Shown piece by piece: positions 1-10,133 of a stretch of 64,000 nt of DNA (position 1 is the first letter of the stretch; each line of letters begins with the position of its first letter). The translations under genes and the position numbers were made by a program. Under the pieces are notes generated by a model. It did not search any database. It was not told the DNA's origin and saw only the letters and a list, made by a program, of their open reading frames with translations. The stretch is from [Eubacterium] eligens ATCC 27750 (lineage in GTDB: Bacteria; Bacillota; Clostridia; Lachnospirales; Lachnospiraceae): contig NC_012778.1 in the NCBI RefSeq assembly GCF_000146185.1, positions 999,001 to 1,063,000 of the forward strand. The letters run 5' to 3'.

Positions 1-107
1 ATCCGTGTGGTGAAGGTGCAGGGTATGCAGGAGGCATAACATCTGCTGCAGTTGATGGTGTTAAGGTTGCGGAATATATGGCAGTAACATCTGCTTGTAT
101 GGGATAA
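1..107 (+). CDS. C-terminal end of FAD-dependent dehydrogenase-like protein (partial)
   Basis: The first complete codon is at position 3 and the frame stops with TAA at 105-107; only the last 34 residues are present. The tail reads PCGEGAGYAGGITSAAVDG, a glycine-rich segment typical of the C-terminal FAD-binding region of the 'NAD(FAD)-utilizing dehydrogenase' family (COG2509), whose members end in GEGAGYAGGI-SAA-DG-KVAE. The catalytic and Rossmann parts lie outside the window, so the substrate cannot be judged. It runs in the same direction as proB, 69 bp downstream. Family placement rests on this tail alone. Confidence 0.6.
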   Translation, partial: PCGEGAGYAGGITSAAVDGVKVAEYMAVTSACMG

Positions 108-176
108 TATGGACTTTTTAATAAAAATATAGTAAAATAGACCAGCATTTGATTTTTTTACTGGAGATATTAAAAT

Positions 177-1028
177 ATGGGGAATTATAGAGAGTTTATA
201 AAAGACAAGAAAAGAATTGTTATAAAGATAGGTTCATCTTCACTTATGCATGAGCAGACAGGCAGATTGGACCTTTTAAAGATTGAAAAGCTTGTAAGGA
301 TTCTTATTGATATTAAGAATTCAGGAAAAGATGTTGTTTTAGTTTCTTCTGGTGCAATAGCTGTGGGAAGGGCTGTTATAGGACTTTGTGACAGACCTAC
401 AGAACTTCCGGTAAAACAGGCATGTGCATCCATAGGACAGGCTAAGTTAATGATGGTTTACCAGAAGATATTTGCAGAATATGGTGCAGTTGCATCACAG
501 GTTCTTCTTACCAAGAACACAATAGTTAATGATGTTAACAGGACTAATGCACAGAATACATTTAATGAAATCTTAAAGCTTGGGGCAGTTCCAATCGTTA
601 ATGAGAACGATACAGTATCAACTTACGAGATTGAACAGCTACAGGCTTTTGGAGATAATGACAGACTTTCAGCAATTGTTGCTTCAATTATCGGAGCGGA
701 CCTTCTTATTCTGTTATCTGATATTGATGGTCTGTATACAGATGATCCAAACACTAATCCTAATGCAAAATTTGTTGAAACTGTATACGAGATTGATGAG
801 AAGCTTATGGGAATGGGTAAAGATTCATCCGGCAGTAATATGGGGACTGGCGGAATGACAACCAAGCTTATTGCAGGAAAGATTGCAACACTGTCGGGGG
901 CGGATATGATTATTACTAATGGTAATGATGTTGACAATATTATCAGGGTTATGGCTGGGGAAAATGTTGGAACATTGTTCTTAGACCACAGAGCATCTGA
1001 TTTTGACCTGATGTCTCTTATAGATTAA
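177..1028 (+). CDS. proB: Glutamate 5-kinase (short form without PUA domain)
   Basis: Phosphorylates L-glutamate with ATP to gamma-glutamyl phosphate, the first step of proline synthesis in the cytoplasm. The 283-residue protein has the amino-acid-kinase fold: VIKIGSSSL near residue 16, LVSSGAIAVG near 55, NENDTVS near 141, FGDNDRLSAIVA near 157 and MGTGGMTTKLIAGKIA near 221. It ends after the kinase domain, so the C-terminal PUA domain of the roughly 365-residue E. coli and Bacillus enzymes is absent, a known short variant. GGAG at 164-167 supports the ATG at 177. proA, the next enzyme, lies 2 kb downstream with three genes between, and probably shares the transcript. Confidence 0.95.
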   Translation: MGNYREFIKDKKRIVIKIGSSSLMHEQTGRLDLLKIEKLVRILIDIKNSGKDVVLVSSGAIAVGRAVIGLCDRPTELPVKQACASIGQAKLMMVYQKIFAEYGAVASQVLLTKNTIVNDVNRTNAQNTFNEILKLGAVPIVNENDTVSTYEIEQLQAFGDNDRLSAIVASIIGADLLILLSDIDGLYTDDPNTNPNAKFVETVYEIDEKLMGMGKDSSGSNMGTGGMTTKLIAGKIATLSGADMIITNGNDVDNIIRVMAGENVGTLFLDHRASDFDLMSLID

Positions 1029-1069
1029 GGCCGATTGAAGATTACTTGGACGACAACAGGAGGTCATAC

Positions 1070-2215
1070 ATGGATATTAAGCTGATGAAGAATTCGGAGA
1101 AGGGTATATTTTTTCCTGTCAATGACAGACTCTTAATGCAGATAACAGATGATAATTATCAGTATCAGGGACTTCAAGGAAAAAAATATTTTATTCTGAA
1201 TGCAGCAACTAACGAGAAAGCAGAAGTGGCAGCACAGATAAAGAAATATAATTTCTGTAAAATCAGGTATGCGTGTCGTGAAAAAAATTATATATTTTTC
1301 ACTTCAATGGAATCTGTTACAGAAAGCAGGATATCTCTTACTGTATACAGATTTATGTTTGAGAGTAATGAGAGTGAAGCTGTTTATACCATGGAGATAG
1401 ATAATACAGACATTGCAGATGAAATTACATATTACATTTATGTAATGGATTCGAATTATTTCTTTATACAGAAACAGGATAAAGATAATCAGCTTATTGA
1501 TATATTTATGCATGATATTAATGCTGATTCCGATAACGATTTAAGTGATACATTTGTAAATGAAATGGGAATATATAAGGTTATTCCAGCCGGTGGCAAT
1601 AATTGTATTATAAAATTCGGGGCAGACAGGATGAAAATCCGTGACAGTAAATCATCCGAAAAGATAGCACTTCTTAACTGCAAGCAGTTTGTTTCAGAAA
1701 TTTCGTTTAATGGCAGTATGATTACTTTAGAAGAACTGGATAAGTCTGATGAAGCAACAACATTTCCATATATTAAGGCAAGTGCAGAAAAGATTATTTA
1801 TTCAAAATATAATTTTAAGAGCCAGTCAGAAGAAATTGTTATATATGATACATCTACGAAGATTAAACAGGTAAGGCTGAATAATAATGTTGAACATGCT
1901 ATGGACTTAAGTTTTACTTATATTATTAATGATACTCCTTATATACTTAAGAGAGAGGAAAAAAGTACCTGTTTTATTAATCTTAATACGCAGAAGACTG
2001 AATACAGGCTTCATTCTGATATGAAATTCAGATATATGTTTAATGATATAGTTGTAGTAACAAGAATGAAACATAGATTTTTCTTTATTAAGAAGCCTTC
2101 AGAATATATTGAAGTATACCGCATATCTGAACTTCATCATCCAATGCTGTCAACTAAAGCAGAGTATAACAGTTGTTCTGAAAGTGGTGATGATTTGATA
2201 ATATTTACTAATTAG
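1070..2215 (+). CDS. Hypothetical protein, 381 residues
   Basis: I do not recognise a family. The frame can be read from a TTG at 1046, but AGGAGGT at 1058-1064 fits the ATG at 1070 much better. The protein is soluble-looking, with no signal peptide or membrane segment, and is rich in short alternating hydrophobic stretches and aromatic residues (for example KKYFIL, NYIFFTS, NYFFIQK, HRFFFIKKP) spaced along its length. That pattern would suit a beta-propeller or repeated beta-sheet protein, but this is a guess from composition. It sits between proB and a DUF896 gene in the same direction with 41 bp and 12 bp gaps, so it is probably co-transcribed with them. Confidence 0.7.
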   Translation: MDIKLMKNSEKGIFFPVNDRLLMQITDDNYQYQGLQGKKYFILNAATNEKAEVAAQIKKYNFCKIRYACREKNYIFFTSMESVTESRISLTVYRFMFESNESEAVYTMEIDNTDIADEITYYIYVMDSNYFFIQKQDKDNQLIDIFMHDINADSDNDLSDTFVNEMGIYKVIPAGGNNCIIKFGADRMKIRDSKSSEKIALLNCKQFVSEISFNGSMITLEELDKSDEATTFPYIKASAEKIIYSKYNFKSQSEEIVIYDTSTKIKQVRLNNNVEHAMDLSFTYIINDTPYILKREEKSTCFINLNTQKTEYRLHSDMKFRYMFNDIVVVTRMKHRFFFIKKPSEYIEVYRISELHHPMLSTKAEYNSCSESGDDLIIFTN

Positions 2216-2227
2216 AATGAGGAAGTT

Positions 2228-2482
2228 ATGGTTACAGAGAAAACATTAGAAAGAATTAATGAGCTTTATCATAAGTCTAAAGCAGAGGGACTGACAGATG
2301 CAGAACTTGCTGAACAGAAGCAGTTAAGAGCTGATTATGTTAAAGCTTTCAGAGAAAACTTAAGAGGACAGTTAGAATCTATTAAGATTAAGAATCCTGA
2401 TGGTTCTTTAATAGATGTCAAGGCAAGACATGATGAGAAGATGAAAAGATTGGCAGAGGAACAGGCAGAGAAAGGTAACTAG
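2228..2482 (+). CDS. DUF896 (YnzC-like) small protein
   Basis: An 84-residue highly charged helical protein with the DUF896 signature: ERINELYHKSKAEGLTDAE followed by EQKQLRADYVKAFRENLRGQLESI and a conserved basic/acidic tail. The Bacillus subtilis homologue YnzC lies in the LexA-controlled yneA-yneB-ynzC operon; its biochemical role is unknown. Here the gene is away from lexA (at 27.2 kb), placed between an unknown gene and 5-formyltetrahydrofolate cyclo-ligase, whose ATG begins immediately after its stop. No LexA-type box was seen in front of it. Family assignment is firm, function open. Confidence 0.9.
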   Translation: MVTEKTLERINELYHKSKAEGLTDAELAEQKQLRADYVKAFRENLRGQLESIKIKNPDGSLIDVKARHDEKMKRLAEEQAEKGN

Positions 2483-3043
2483 ATGGATAAGAATGAAGTG
2501 CGTCAGCTTATTATGAACCGCAGACATGAATTGTCAGATGAAGATATTGAAATGCAGAGTGGACTTATAATTGACAGATTGAAAAAATCGGACATATATA
2601 AGACATCGGAAAATGTATTTCTGTATATGAGCTATAACAGGGAAGTTGATACATATATGCTTCTTTCGCAGTGCTTTATGGATGGCAAGAAAGTATATGC
2701 TCCAAAAGTTTTATCAAAGACACAGATGGAGTTTTATTGCTTATCTGATGAGAATGATCTTGTAAGTGGTTATATGGGAATTATGGAACCGTCTGACGTC
2801 TGCGATAAAGCTAAGATCAGAGATGGACTTTTTATTATGCCGGGACTTGCGTTTGATTATGATTTTCACAGAATAGGTTATGGCGGAGGCTTTTATGACA
2901 GATATCTATCGGAAGATAATACATTTATAAAAGCGGCACTTGCTTTTGATTTCCAGCTTTTAGAGAGTATTCCTTATGAGGAACATGATTTAAAACCGGA
3001 TTATATTATTACACAGACACAGTTTATAAGGAGGGAGAATTGA
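2483..3043 (+). CDS. 5-formyltetrahydrofolate cyclo-ligase
   Basis: Converts 5-formyl-THF to 5,10-methenyl-THF with ATP, returning a storage or inhibitory folate to one-carbon metabolism. The 186-residue protein matches the MTHFS family: N-terminal [20 protein letters not shown] in the middle and the diagnostic glycine-rich nucleotide loop [13 protein letters not shown] near residues 132-144. It directly follows the DUF896 gene and its TGA overlaps the proA ATG as TGATG, so translation of the two is probably coupled. Length is normal for the family. Confidence 0.93.
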   Translation: MDKNEVRQLIMNRRHELSDEDIEMQSGLIIDRLKKSDIYKTSENVFLYMSYNREVDTYMLLSQCFMDGKKVYAPKVLSKTQMEFYCLSDENDLVSGYMGIMEPSDVCDKAKIRDGLFIMPGLAFDYDFHRIGYGGGFYDRYLSEDNTFIKAALAFDFQLLESIPYEEHDLKPDYIITQTQFIRREN

Positions 3044-4290
3044 TGGAATCACTTGAACAGATTGGAATTAAGGCTAAGAAGGCATCAAGATATCTTGCTA
3101 AGCTTGGAATAGATGAGAAGAATAAGGCACTTGAAGCGGTTGCTGATGCACTTACAGCTAATGCAGAGAGTATAATTGCAGCCAATGAAAAAGACCTTGT
3201 TAATGCCAAAGCCAACGGAATGAAGCCTGCTCTTATTGACAGACTTACGCTTGATATTAAGAGAATCAATGCAATGGCAGATGGAATAAGAGTTCTTACA
3301 GGTCTTGAAGATCCGGTTGGCGAAGTAACAGGCATGAAGAAAAGACCTAACGGACTTGTTATCGGAACGAAGAGAGTACCTCTTGGCGTTGTTGCAATTA
3401 TATATGAGTCAAGACCTAATGTTACTGCTGATGCATTCGGACTTACTTTCAAGTCTGGCAATGCCTGCATCTTAAGAGGCGGAAGTGATTCTATTAATTC
3501 TAATATTGCTATTGCAGATGTTATTGCAAATGCACTTTCTGACAACGGAATTAATCCTGATGTTATTAATCTTATAAAAGATACAGACAGAGCACTTGTT
3601 AACCAGCTTATGAAGATGAATGATTACATTGATGTAATTATTCCAAGAGGTGGGGCAGGGCTTATTAAGAATGTTGTCAACAACAGTACAGTACCTGTAA
3701 TTGAAACTGGTACAGGGAACTGTCATGTATATGTTGATGAATATGCTGATATTGATATGGCTGTCAAAGTTATATATAATGCCAAGACTTCAAGAATTGG
3801 AGTATGTAATGCGTGTGAATCATTGGTTATTCACAAGGCTGTTGCAAAGCAGGCAATTCCACTTATTGTAAATGCACTTAAAGAAAAGAATGTTGAAGTG
3901 CGTGGTGATGAATATGCAATGCAGTGTGATTCAAGAATTGTTCCGGCAAGTGATGATGACTGGGGAATGGAATATCTTGATTATATTATATCTGTTAAGA
4001 CTGTTGACTCTGTTGACGAAGCAATAGAACATATTAATACATATAACACAGGCCATTCAGAGTCAATAATTACTAAAGATTACAATAATGCCAACAGATT
4101 TCTTGATGAAATAGATGCTGCATGTGTATATGTAAATGCTTCTACAAGATTTTCTGATGGGTTTGAATTCGGATTTGGTGCTGAGATAGGAATAAGCACA
4201 CAGAAGCTTCACGCAAGAGGACCTATGGGACTTAAAGCGCTTACAACGACTAAGTATGTCATATACGGAGAGGGGCAGATAAGACAGTAA
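3043..4290 (+). CDS. proA: Glutamate-5-semialdehyde dehydrogenase (gamma-glutamyl phosphate reductase)
   Basis: NADPH-dependent reduction of gamma-glutamyl phosphate to glutamate-5-semialdehyde, second step of proline synthesis. The 415-residue protein shows the ALDH-fold motifs of Pro[18 protein letters not shown] near 108, [15 protein letters not shown] near 135, [15 protein letters not shown] near 218 and the catalytic-cysteine segment [14 protein letters not shown] near 250. GGAGGG at 3030-3035 serves the ATG at 3043, which overlaps the upstream stop; a TTG at 3040 is a less likely start. With proB it makes up two of the three proline enzymes; proC is not in the window. Confidence 0.96.
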   Translation: MESLEQIGIKAKKASRYLAKLGIDEKNKALEAVADALTANAESIIAANEKDLVNAKANGMKPALIDRLTLDIKRINAMADGIRVLTGLEDPVGEVTGMKKRPNGLVIGTKRVPLGVVAIIYESRPNVTADAFGLTFKSGNACILRGGSDSINSNIAIADVIANALSDNGINPDVINLIKDTDRALVNQLMKMNDYIDVIIPRGGAGLIKNVVNNSTVPVIETGTGNCHVYVDEYADIDMAVKVIYNAKTSRIGVCNACESLVIHKAVAKQAIPLIVNALKEKNVEVRGDEYAMQCDSRIVPASDDDWGMEYLDYIISVKTVDSVDEAIEHINTYNTGHSESIITKDYNNANRFLDEIDAACVYVNASTRFSDGFEFGFGAEIGISTQKLHARGPMGLKALTTTKYVIYGEGQIRQ

Positions 4291-4317
4291 GCTGTTTTAT
4301 GGGTATTAGGTGTTTTT

Positions 4318-5994
4318 ATGATTAGAAGAGATTTTGATTTAGAAGAAATGAAGTATTTTCTTCATCTTGTCGGACAGAGTACAGATGATTATCTTTATAT
4401 ACTGGATTTAACTAATGATAAAGCTGTTTATTCAAAATCAATAACTAATGTGTTTGCACTTGATTCAGAGGAATTTTCCAATGCTACGCAGGAATTGGTT
4501 AAAGTTGTTCATCCGGACGATATTGATATGCTGATGAATGATATAGAGGATGGAATGAATGGAAGAAAGAGCAGTCATAATTTAGAGTATAGATGGAAAA
4601 CTGTGGATGGAGAATATGTTGCAATAAATTGTAGAGGACAGTATATAATAAGCCATGGAGCTATTTACCTTATTGGAAGAATATCGGAGATTGGGAAACA
4701 GAGCAGATTTGATAATAATACAGGACTTTACAGGGAAATTGTTCTTGAAAATGTATATAATGAATATGCTAAAACCAGAAATGCGTCAGGTTTTCTTATG
4801 CTTGTTGGTGTAGATAATTTTAAAGAAATTAATGAAAAATATGGTGCAAAAACAGGTGATGAAGTGTTGAATATTCTTACTGATTCAATAAAGAAATATA
4901 TTGACACACCACTTAGAATATTCAGAATGCCTGGTGATGAATGTGCCATATTTATGCCGTATTCCATGGAAAATGATATTAATCAGGCTAAGATTCTCTA
5001 TAAGAGAATAAGAAATCGTATTGACAGAGCAATTGAAAAAAGAAAGTATGACATATTTTTTACAATATCAGCAGGGGTTGCTGAATTTGATACAGAGAAA
5101 GACAGTTTTAATGAGTTGTTAAAAAATGCCAAATTTGCTCTTCATGCTGCCAAACTCAATGGTAAGAACCGATGTGAAATATTTGTTGAAACTGAGTATA
5201 CAGAGTATATAGAAAAACTTAGTGTTCAGGATGAATTACGCAGATGTATAAGTGAAGGTTTTGAAGGATTTGAGTTATATTTTCAGCCAATATATAATAC
5301 CGACGATGACAGTTTGTCAGGAGCAGAGGCTCTTATAAGATGGAATAGCAGAAAATATGGATTTATAGGTCCTAACACATTCATACCGCTTCTAGAGGAC
5401 AGTGCACTTATTATTCCACTTGGAAGATGGATAATTAATACTGCTGCTAAGGCATGTAACAGATGGATTACCAGTATTCCGGATTTTGTTATGCATATTA
5501 ATCTGTCTTTTGTACAGATTGTCAAAAGTAATATAGTTAAAGATGTATTAGAGAATATCGAAAGATACAGTGCAGCTAATAATCATTATGTATTTGAAAT
5601 AACAGAAACTATAGAGATGGACCAGATACCAGCTGTTCAGAACGTATTTAAAGAATTTGTAAAGAATGAATTCAGATTCGCAATTGATGATTTTGGAACA
5701 GGATATTCAAATTATGGATATATGCGTGACAGAACATTTGATATAGTTAAAGTTGACAGGTCTTTTGTAACTGATATAGATAAACTTAAAGATAATTATC
5801 TTATGGTAAGTTTTATAATTAAGATGGCACATGAGATGGGATTGCATGTGTGTATTGAGGGTGTTGAAACAAAGGAAGAACTTTCATGTGTTAAGAAACT
5901 TGGTGCAGATTATATTCAGGGATACTATTATGGTAAACCGGTATGCTTACAAGATTTTGAAGAACAGCACTTGAAAAGATTTGTATTAGGATAA
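4318..5994 (+). CDS. PAS-GGDEF-EAL protein, probable cyclic di-GMP phosphodiesterase
   Basis: Three domains in 558 residues: an N-terminal PAS-like region (about 10-130, with VVHPDDIDML and the PAS-type EYRWKTVDGEYV), a GGDEF-like domain (about 135-290) and an EAL domain (about 300-555). The GGDEF signature is replaced by RMPGDECAIF, so cyclase activity is unlikely. The EAL domain looks intact: EALIRW, HINLSFVQ, FEITET, IDDFGTGYSNY, IVKVDRSF, CIEGVET and IQGYYYGKP supply the usual metal ligands, catalytic Lys and Glu. I infer c-di-GMP hydrolysis sensed through the PAS region. No membrane segment, so cytoplasmic. It lies between proA and miaB, with no obvious functional partner. Confidence 0.9.
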   Translation: MIRRDFDLEEMKYFLHLVGQSTDDYLYILDLTNDKAVYSKSITNVFALDSEEFSNATQELVKVVHPDDIDMLMNDIEDGMNGRKSSHNLEYRWKTVDGEYVAINCRGQYIISHGAIYLIGRISEIGKQSRFDNNTGLYREIVLENVYNEYAKTRNASGFLMLVGVDNFKEINEKYGAKTGDEVLNILTDSIKKYIDTPLRIFRMPGDECAIFMPYSMENDINQAKILYKRIRNRIDRAIEKRKYDIFFTISAGVAEFDTEKDSFNELLKNAKFALHAAKLNGKNRCEIFVETEYTEYIEKLSVQDELRRCISEGFEGFELYFQPIYNTDDDSLSGAEALIRWNSRKYGFIGPNTFIPLLEDSALIIPLGRWIINTAAKACNRWITSIPDFVMHINLSFVQIVKSNIVKDVLENIERYSAANNHYVFEITETIEMDQIPAVQNVFKEFVKNEFRFAIDDFGTGYSNYGYMRDRTFDIVKVDRSFVTDIDKLKDNYLMVSFIIKMAHEMGLHVCIEGVETKEELSCVKKLGADYIQGYYYGKPVCLQDFEEQHLKRFVLG

Positions 5995-6018
5995 GTATAG
6001 AATGGAGAATTGTAGATA

Positions 6019-7440
6019 ATGCAGGAAGATAATAACACCAGTGCACTTGAAGAACAGCTTTATTATATTGGAGAATGTAAGAAGTTCCTGGAAAAGAAAA
6101 CAAAAGAAATAGGCAGACCGTTATATGCGTGTGTACACACATTTGGCTGCCAGATGAATGCCAGAGATTCTGAGAAGCTTCTCGGGGTACTTAAAGAGAT
6201 TGGATATCTTGAGACAGAGGATGAGGATAAGTCAGATTTTGTTATATATAATACATGTACTGTAAGAGAGAATGCTAATCTTAAGGTTTATGGACGTCTT
6301 GGACATCTTAAGAATGTCAAAAGAAAGAATCCGCATATGCTTATTGCAATGTGTGGCTGTATGATGCAGGAGCCTGATGTGGTCGAGAAGATAAGAGATT
6401 CTTATAAGTTTGTTGATATTGTTTTTGGTACATTTAATATATATGCAATGGCAAAGCTTATATATAACAGAATTACATCAGGAAGCCAGGTTATTGATAT
6501 CTGGGAAAAGACAAAGGATATTGTTGAGGAGCTTCCTACAGAAAGAAAGTTCCCGTTCAAATCAGGTGTTAATATTATGTACGGCTGTAATAATTTCTGT
6601 ACTTACTGTATCGTGCCTTATGTACGAGGAAGAGAGATAAGCCGTGAGCCTAAGGATATCATTATGGAGATTGAAAGGCTTGTAAAGGATGGCGTCAAGG
6701 AAGTTATGCTTCTTGGACAAAATGTTGATTCTTATGGAAAGACACTTGACAATCCTGTATCATTTGCGCAGCTTCTAAGAGAGATTGATAAGATAGAGGG
6801 ACTTGAAAGAATCAGATTCATGACACCTCATCCTAAGGATATTGAGGAAGAGACTCTTGAAGTTATAAGAGATTCCAAGAAAATATGTAATCATATACAT
6901 TTTCCACTTCAGTCAGGAAGCTCAAGGCTTCTTAAGCTGATGAACAGAAAGTATACTAAAGAGCATTACTTAGAGCAGGTTGAGATGATAAGAAGAATAC
7001 TGCCCGATGTTTCTATTACAACTGATATTATTGTTGGGTTTCCAGGAGAGACAGAGGAAGATTTCGAGGATACTATTGATGTTGTAAAGAAAGCAAAGTT
7101 TGATAGTGCATATACATTTATATATTCAAAAAGAACAGGTACGCCTGCTGCCAGAATGGAGAATCAGGTGCCTGAGGATGTTGTTAAGGACAGATTTAAC
7201 AGACTGCTTGCAACTGTCAATGAAGTGTCACATGAGCATATCAGAAGATATGAGGGCATGGATATGAAAGTCTTGGTTGAGGGTAAAGATGACCATGAAG
7301 AAGGTTTTGTTACAGGCAGAATGACTAATAATATTCTTGTACATTTCGCAGGGGATGAATCACTTATCGGACAGATTGTTACAGTACATCTTGACGAATG
7401 TAAAGGATTTTACTATATGGGCAGACTTATCGAGGATTAA
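6019..7440 (+). CDS. miaB: tRNA-2-methylthio-N6-dimethylallyladenosine synthase
   Basis: Radical-SAM methylthiotransferase that adds the 2-methylthio group to i6A37 of tRNAs reading UNN codons, acting after MiaA. Domains in order: UPF0004 (cysteines in HTFGCQMN, YNTCTVRENA and AMCGCMMQ), radical SAM core with YGCNNFCTYCIVPYVRGRE near residue 190, and a C-terminal TRAM domain (about 405-470). Length 473 is slightly above E. coli MiaB because of an N-terminal extension common in Clostridia. GGAG at 6004-6007 precedes the ATG. It opens the miaB-mutS-mutL-miaA series, a common clostridial arrangement; mutS begins 15 bp after its stop. Confidence 0.96.
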   Translation: MQEDNNTSALEEQLYYIGECKKFLEKKTKEIGRPLYACVHTFGCQMNARDSEKLLGVLKEIGYLETEDEDKSDFVIYNTCTVRENANLKVYGRLGHLKNVKRKNPHMLIAMCGCMMQEPDVVEKIRDSYKFVDIVFGTFNIYAMAKLIYNRITSGSQVIDIWEKTKDIVEELPTERKFPFKSGVNIMYGCNNFCTYCIVPYVRGREISREPKDIIMEIERLVKDGVKEVMLLGQNVDSYGKTLDNPVSFAQLLREIDKIEGLERIRFMTPHPKDIEEETLEVIRDSKKICNHIHFPLQSGSSRLLKLMNRKYTKEHYLEQVEMIRRILPDVSITTDIIVGFPGETEEDFEDTIDVVKKAKFDSAYTFIYSKRTGTPAARMENQVPEDVVKDRFNRLLATVNEVSHEHIRRYEGMDMKVLVEGKDDHEEGFVTGRMTNNILVHFAGDESLIGQIVTVHLDECKGFYYMGRLIED

Positions 7441-7455
7441 TCAGGGAGTAATATA

Positions 7456-10110
7456 ATGGCAGAGTATTCACCAATGATGCAGCATTATCTTGCTACTAAA
7501 GCAGAGTACAAGGACTGCATACTTTTTTACAGACTTGGAGATTTCTATGAAATGTTTTTTGATGACGCTTTAGTTGTCTCTAAGGAACTGGAACTTACAT
7601 TAACAGGAAAAGACTGTGGACAGGAGGAACGTGCGCCTATGTGCGGCGTTCCTTTTCATGCGGCAGAAACTTATATTAACAGGCTTGTTTCTAATGGACA
7701 CAAGGTCGCAATATGCGAGCAGATGGAAGACCCTAAGCAGGCAAAAGGCATTGTCAAAAGAGAGGTTATAAAGGTTGTAACACCGGGAACTAACTTAAAC
7801 AGTCAGGCACTTGATGAAACTAAGAATAATTATCTTATGAGTATTGTTTATCTTGGAGATGTGCTTGGTGTTGCTATTGCAGATTATTCAACAGGTGACT
7901 TCTTTGTAACTGAGATTGAGACAGGTGCGGAGCTTATTGATGAAATTAATAAGTTTGTTCCGTCAGAGATAATACTTAATGAGTATTTTGCAATGAGCGG
8001 AATAGACCTTACATTTATATCAGAGAAGCTTTCCATATCAGTGTCAACACTTGAAAACTGGTACTTTGATGATGATTCCTGCAAGGCAAAGTTAAAAGAA
8101 CATTTTCATGTAAATATGCTGGACGGACTTGGAATCAAGGATTATCCAGTAGGAATTGATGCTGCGGGAGCACTTCTTATATATCTTACCCAGACACAGA
8201 AAAGCGATATGTCGCATATTACAAGCATTGTGCCTTACACAACAGGCAAATACATGCTTATAGACAGTTCATCAAGACGAAATCTTGAGCTTGTTGAGAC
8301 TATGCGTGAAAAGCAGAAAAAAGGCTCGCTTCTGTGGGTACTTGATAAGACCAAGACTGCAATGGGCGCAAGAGCGTTAAGAAATCTCGTGCTGCAGCCG
8401 CTTATTAACAGAGACGAGATTATAAGAAGACAGGACGCTATAGAGGAGCTTTCTGATAATGCAATTGACAGGGAAGAGATTCGTGAATATCTTGGCCCTA
8501 TATATGACCTTGAGCGAATCATGACTAAGATTAGTTGTAAGTCGGCTAATCCAAGGGATTTAATTGCATTTAAGAATTCCCTAGAGATGATACCTCACAT
8601 TAAGAATCAGATAGGACATTTTAAGTGTGATGTATTCAGACAGTGCTTTGAGCAGATGGACGACTTAAAAGACTTATATAATCTTGTTGACACTGCAATT
8701 ATAGATGATCCTCCGATTACAATGCGTGATGGCGGAATGATAAAGGACGGCTTTTCAGCAGAGGCTGATGAGCTTCGTAATGCCAAGATTAAAGGAAAAG
8801 AATGGCTTGCAGAGCTTGAAAGCAGGGAGAAAGAAAAGACAGGAATTAAAAATCTTAAAGTTAAGTATAACAAGGTATTCGGATATTACCTGGAGGTTAC
8901 TAATTCATTTAAAAACCTTGTTCCTGCTGAATGGGTACGAAAGCAGACTCTTACCGGTTCTGAAAGATACACTACAGATGAGTTAAAGCATCTTGAAGAT
9001 ATTATTCTTGGCGCAGAGGATAAGCTGTACTCACTTGAATATGATTTATTCTGTGAAGTCAGGGAGCGCGTAGCGGCAGAGGTTGTAAGAATACAGAACA
9101 CTGCCAAGGCTGTTGCAATGATTGATGTGTATGCTTCACTTTCTGTTGTTGCAACACAGAATAATTTCATAAGACCTAAGATTAATGAAAAAGGTATTAT
9201 AGATATTAAGAACGGCAGACACCCTGTAGTTGAGAAGATGATTTCTAATGATATGTTCATTGCCAATGATACTTATCTTGACAATGGAATGAACAGAATT
9301 TCAATTATCACAGGTCCTAATATGGCTGGTAAATCTACATATATGAGACAGACGGCACTTATTGTGCTTATGGCACAGACAGGCTCTTTCGTTCCAGCTG
9401 ATTCAGCAAATATATGTATTGTTGACCGTATATTTACACGAGTCGGAGCATCTGATGACTTAGCTTCCGGTCAGTCAACTTTCATGGTTGAGATGACAGA
9501 GGTTGCCAATATCTTAAGAAATGCAACCCCTAAGAGTCTTATAATTCTTGATGAAATAGGAAGAGGAACAAGCACATTTGACGGATTAAGTATTGCATGG
9601 GCTGTTGTTGAGTATATTGCCAATACTAAATACTTAGGGGCCAAGACACTTTTTGCAACACATTATCATGAACTTACTGAGTTAGAGGGAACTCTTGACG
9701 GAGTTAATAATTACTGTATTGCTGTCAAGGAGAATGGTGATGATATCGTCTTTTTAAGAAAGATTGTAAAGGGCGGTGCTGATAAGAGTTATGGTATTCA
9801 GGTTGCCAAGCTTGCAGGAGTTCCTGATGTGGTTCTTAACAGGGCTAAAGAGCTTGTTGTGGACTTAAGTGATGCTGATATATCACAGAAAGCTAAGGAT
9901 ATTGCACAGTATTCCAAGAAGCTTGACAAGATGAATGACAAGTACAGAAAGGTTAATGACCTTGAAGTCAAGCAGATGTCGCTTTTTGATACTGTTAAGG
10001 ATGATGATATAGTAACTGATATAATGAATCTTGATATAAGCAATATGACACCTATTGATGCGCTGAATACACTTTATAAGCTGCAGGGAAAAGCTAAGAA
10101 CCGCTGGTAA
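7456..10110 (+). CDS. mutS: DNA mismatch repair protein MutS
   Basis: Recognises mismatches and small loops and licenses MutL by ATP-driven clamp formation. The mismatch-contacting Phe-x-Glu is in GDFYEMFFDD near residue 33. The ATPase has Walker A GPNMAGKSTYMRQ near 616, Walker B LIILDEIGRGTSTFDG near 695 and the conserved ATHYHELTEL. The C-terminal region ends with QMSLFD, a fit to the sliding-clamp-binding consensus QxxLF. The 884-residue length is normal. A 15-bp gap from miaB and a 23-bp gap to mutL with a good AGGAG support one transcript. Confidence 0.97.
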   Translation: MAEYSPMMQHYLATKAEYKDCILFYRLGDFYEMFFDDALVVSKELELTLTGKDCGQEERAPMCGVPFHAAETYINRLVSNGHKVAICEQMEDPKQAKGIVKREVIKVVTPGTNLNSQALDETKNNYLMSIVYLGDVLGVAIADYSTGDFFVTEIETGAELIDEINKFVPSEIILNEYFAMSGIDLTFISEKLSISVSTLENWYFDDDSCKAKLKEHFHVNMLDGLGIKDYPVGIDAAGALLIYLTQTQKSDMSHITSIVPYTTGKYMLIDSSSRRNLELVETMREKQKKGSLLWVLDKTKTAMGARALRNLVLQPLINRDEIIRRQDAIEELSDNAIDREEIREYLGPIYDLERIMTKISCKSANPRDLIAFKNSLEMIPHIKNQIGHFKCDVFRQCFEQMDDLKDLYNLVDTAIIDDPPITMRDGGMIKDGFSAEADELRNAKIKGKEWLAELESREKEKTGIKNLKVKYNKVFGYYLEVTNSFKNLVPAEWVRKQTLTGSERYTTDELKHLEDIILGAEDKLYSLEYDLFCEVRERVAAEVVRIQNTAKAVAMIDVYASLSVVATQNNFIRPKINEKGIIDIKNGRHPVVEKMISNDMFIANDTYLDNGMNRISIITGPNMAGKSTYMRQTALIVLMAQTGSFVPADSANICIVDRIFTRVGASDDLASGQSTFMVEMTEVANILRNATPKSLIILDEIGRGTSTFDGLSIAWAVVEYIANTKYLGAKTLFATHYHELTELEGTLDGVNNYCIAVKENGDDIVFLRKIVKGGADKSYGIQVAKLAGVPDVVLNRAKELVVDLSDADISQKAKDIAQYSKKLDKMNDKYRKVNDLEVKQMSLFDTVKDDDIVTDIMNLDISNMTPIDALNTLYKLQGKAKNRW

Positions 10111-10133
10111 GATAAGCAGAATAGGAGAAATGT

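Noticed and set aside
3024..3545. 173-residue - strand frame opposite proA
   Set aside because: Mirror of a conserved proA coding region with Ala/Ser/Leu-rich composition and no start signals.
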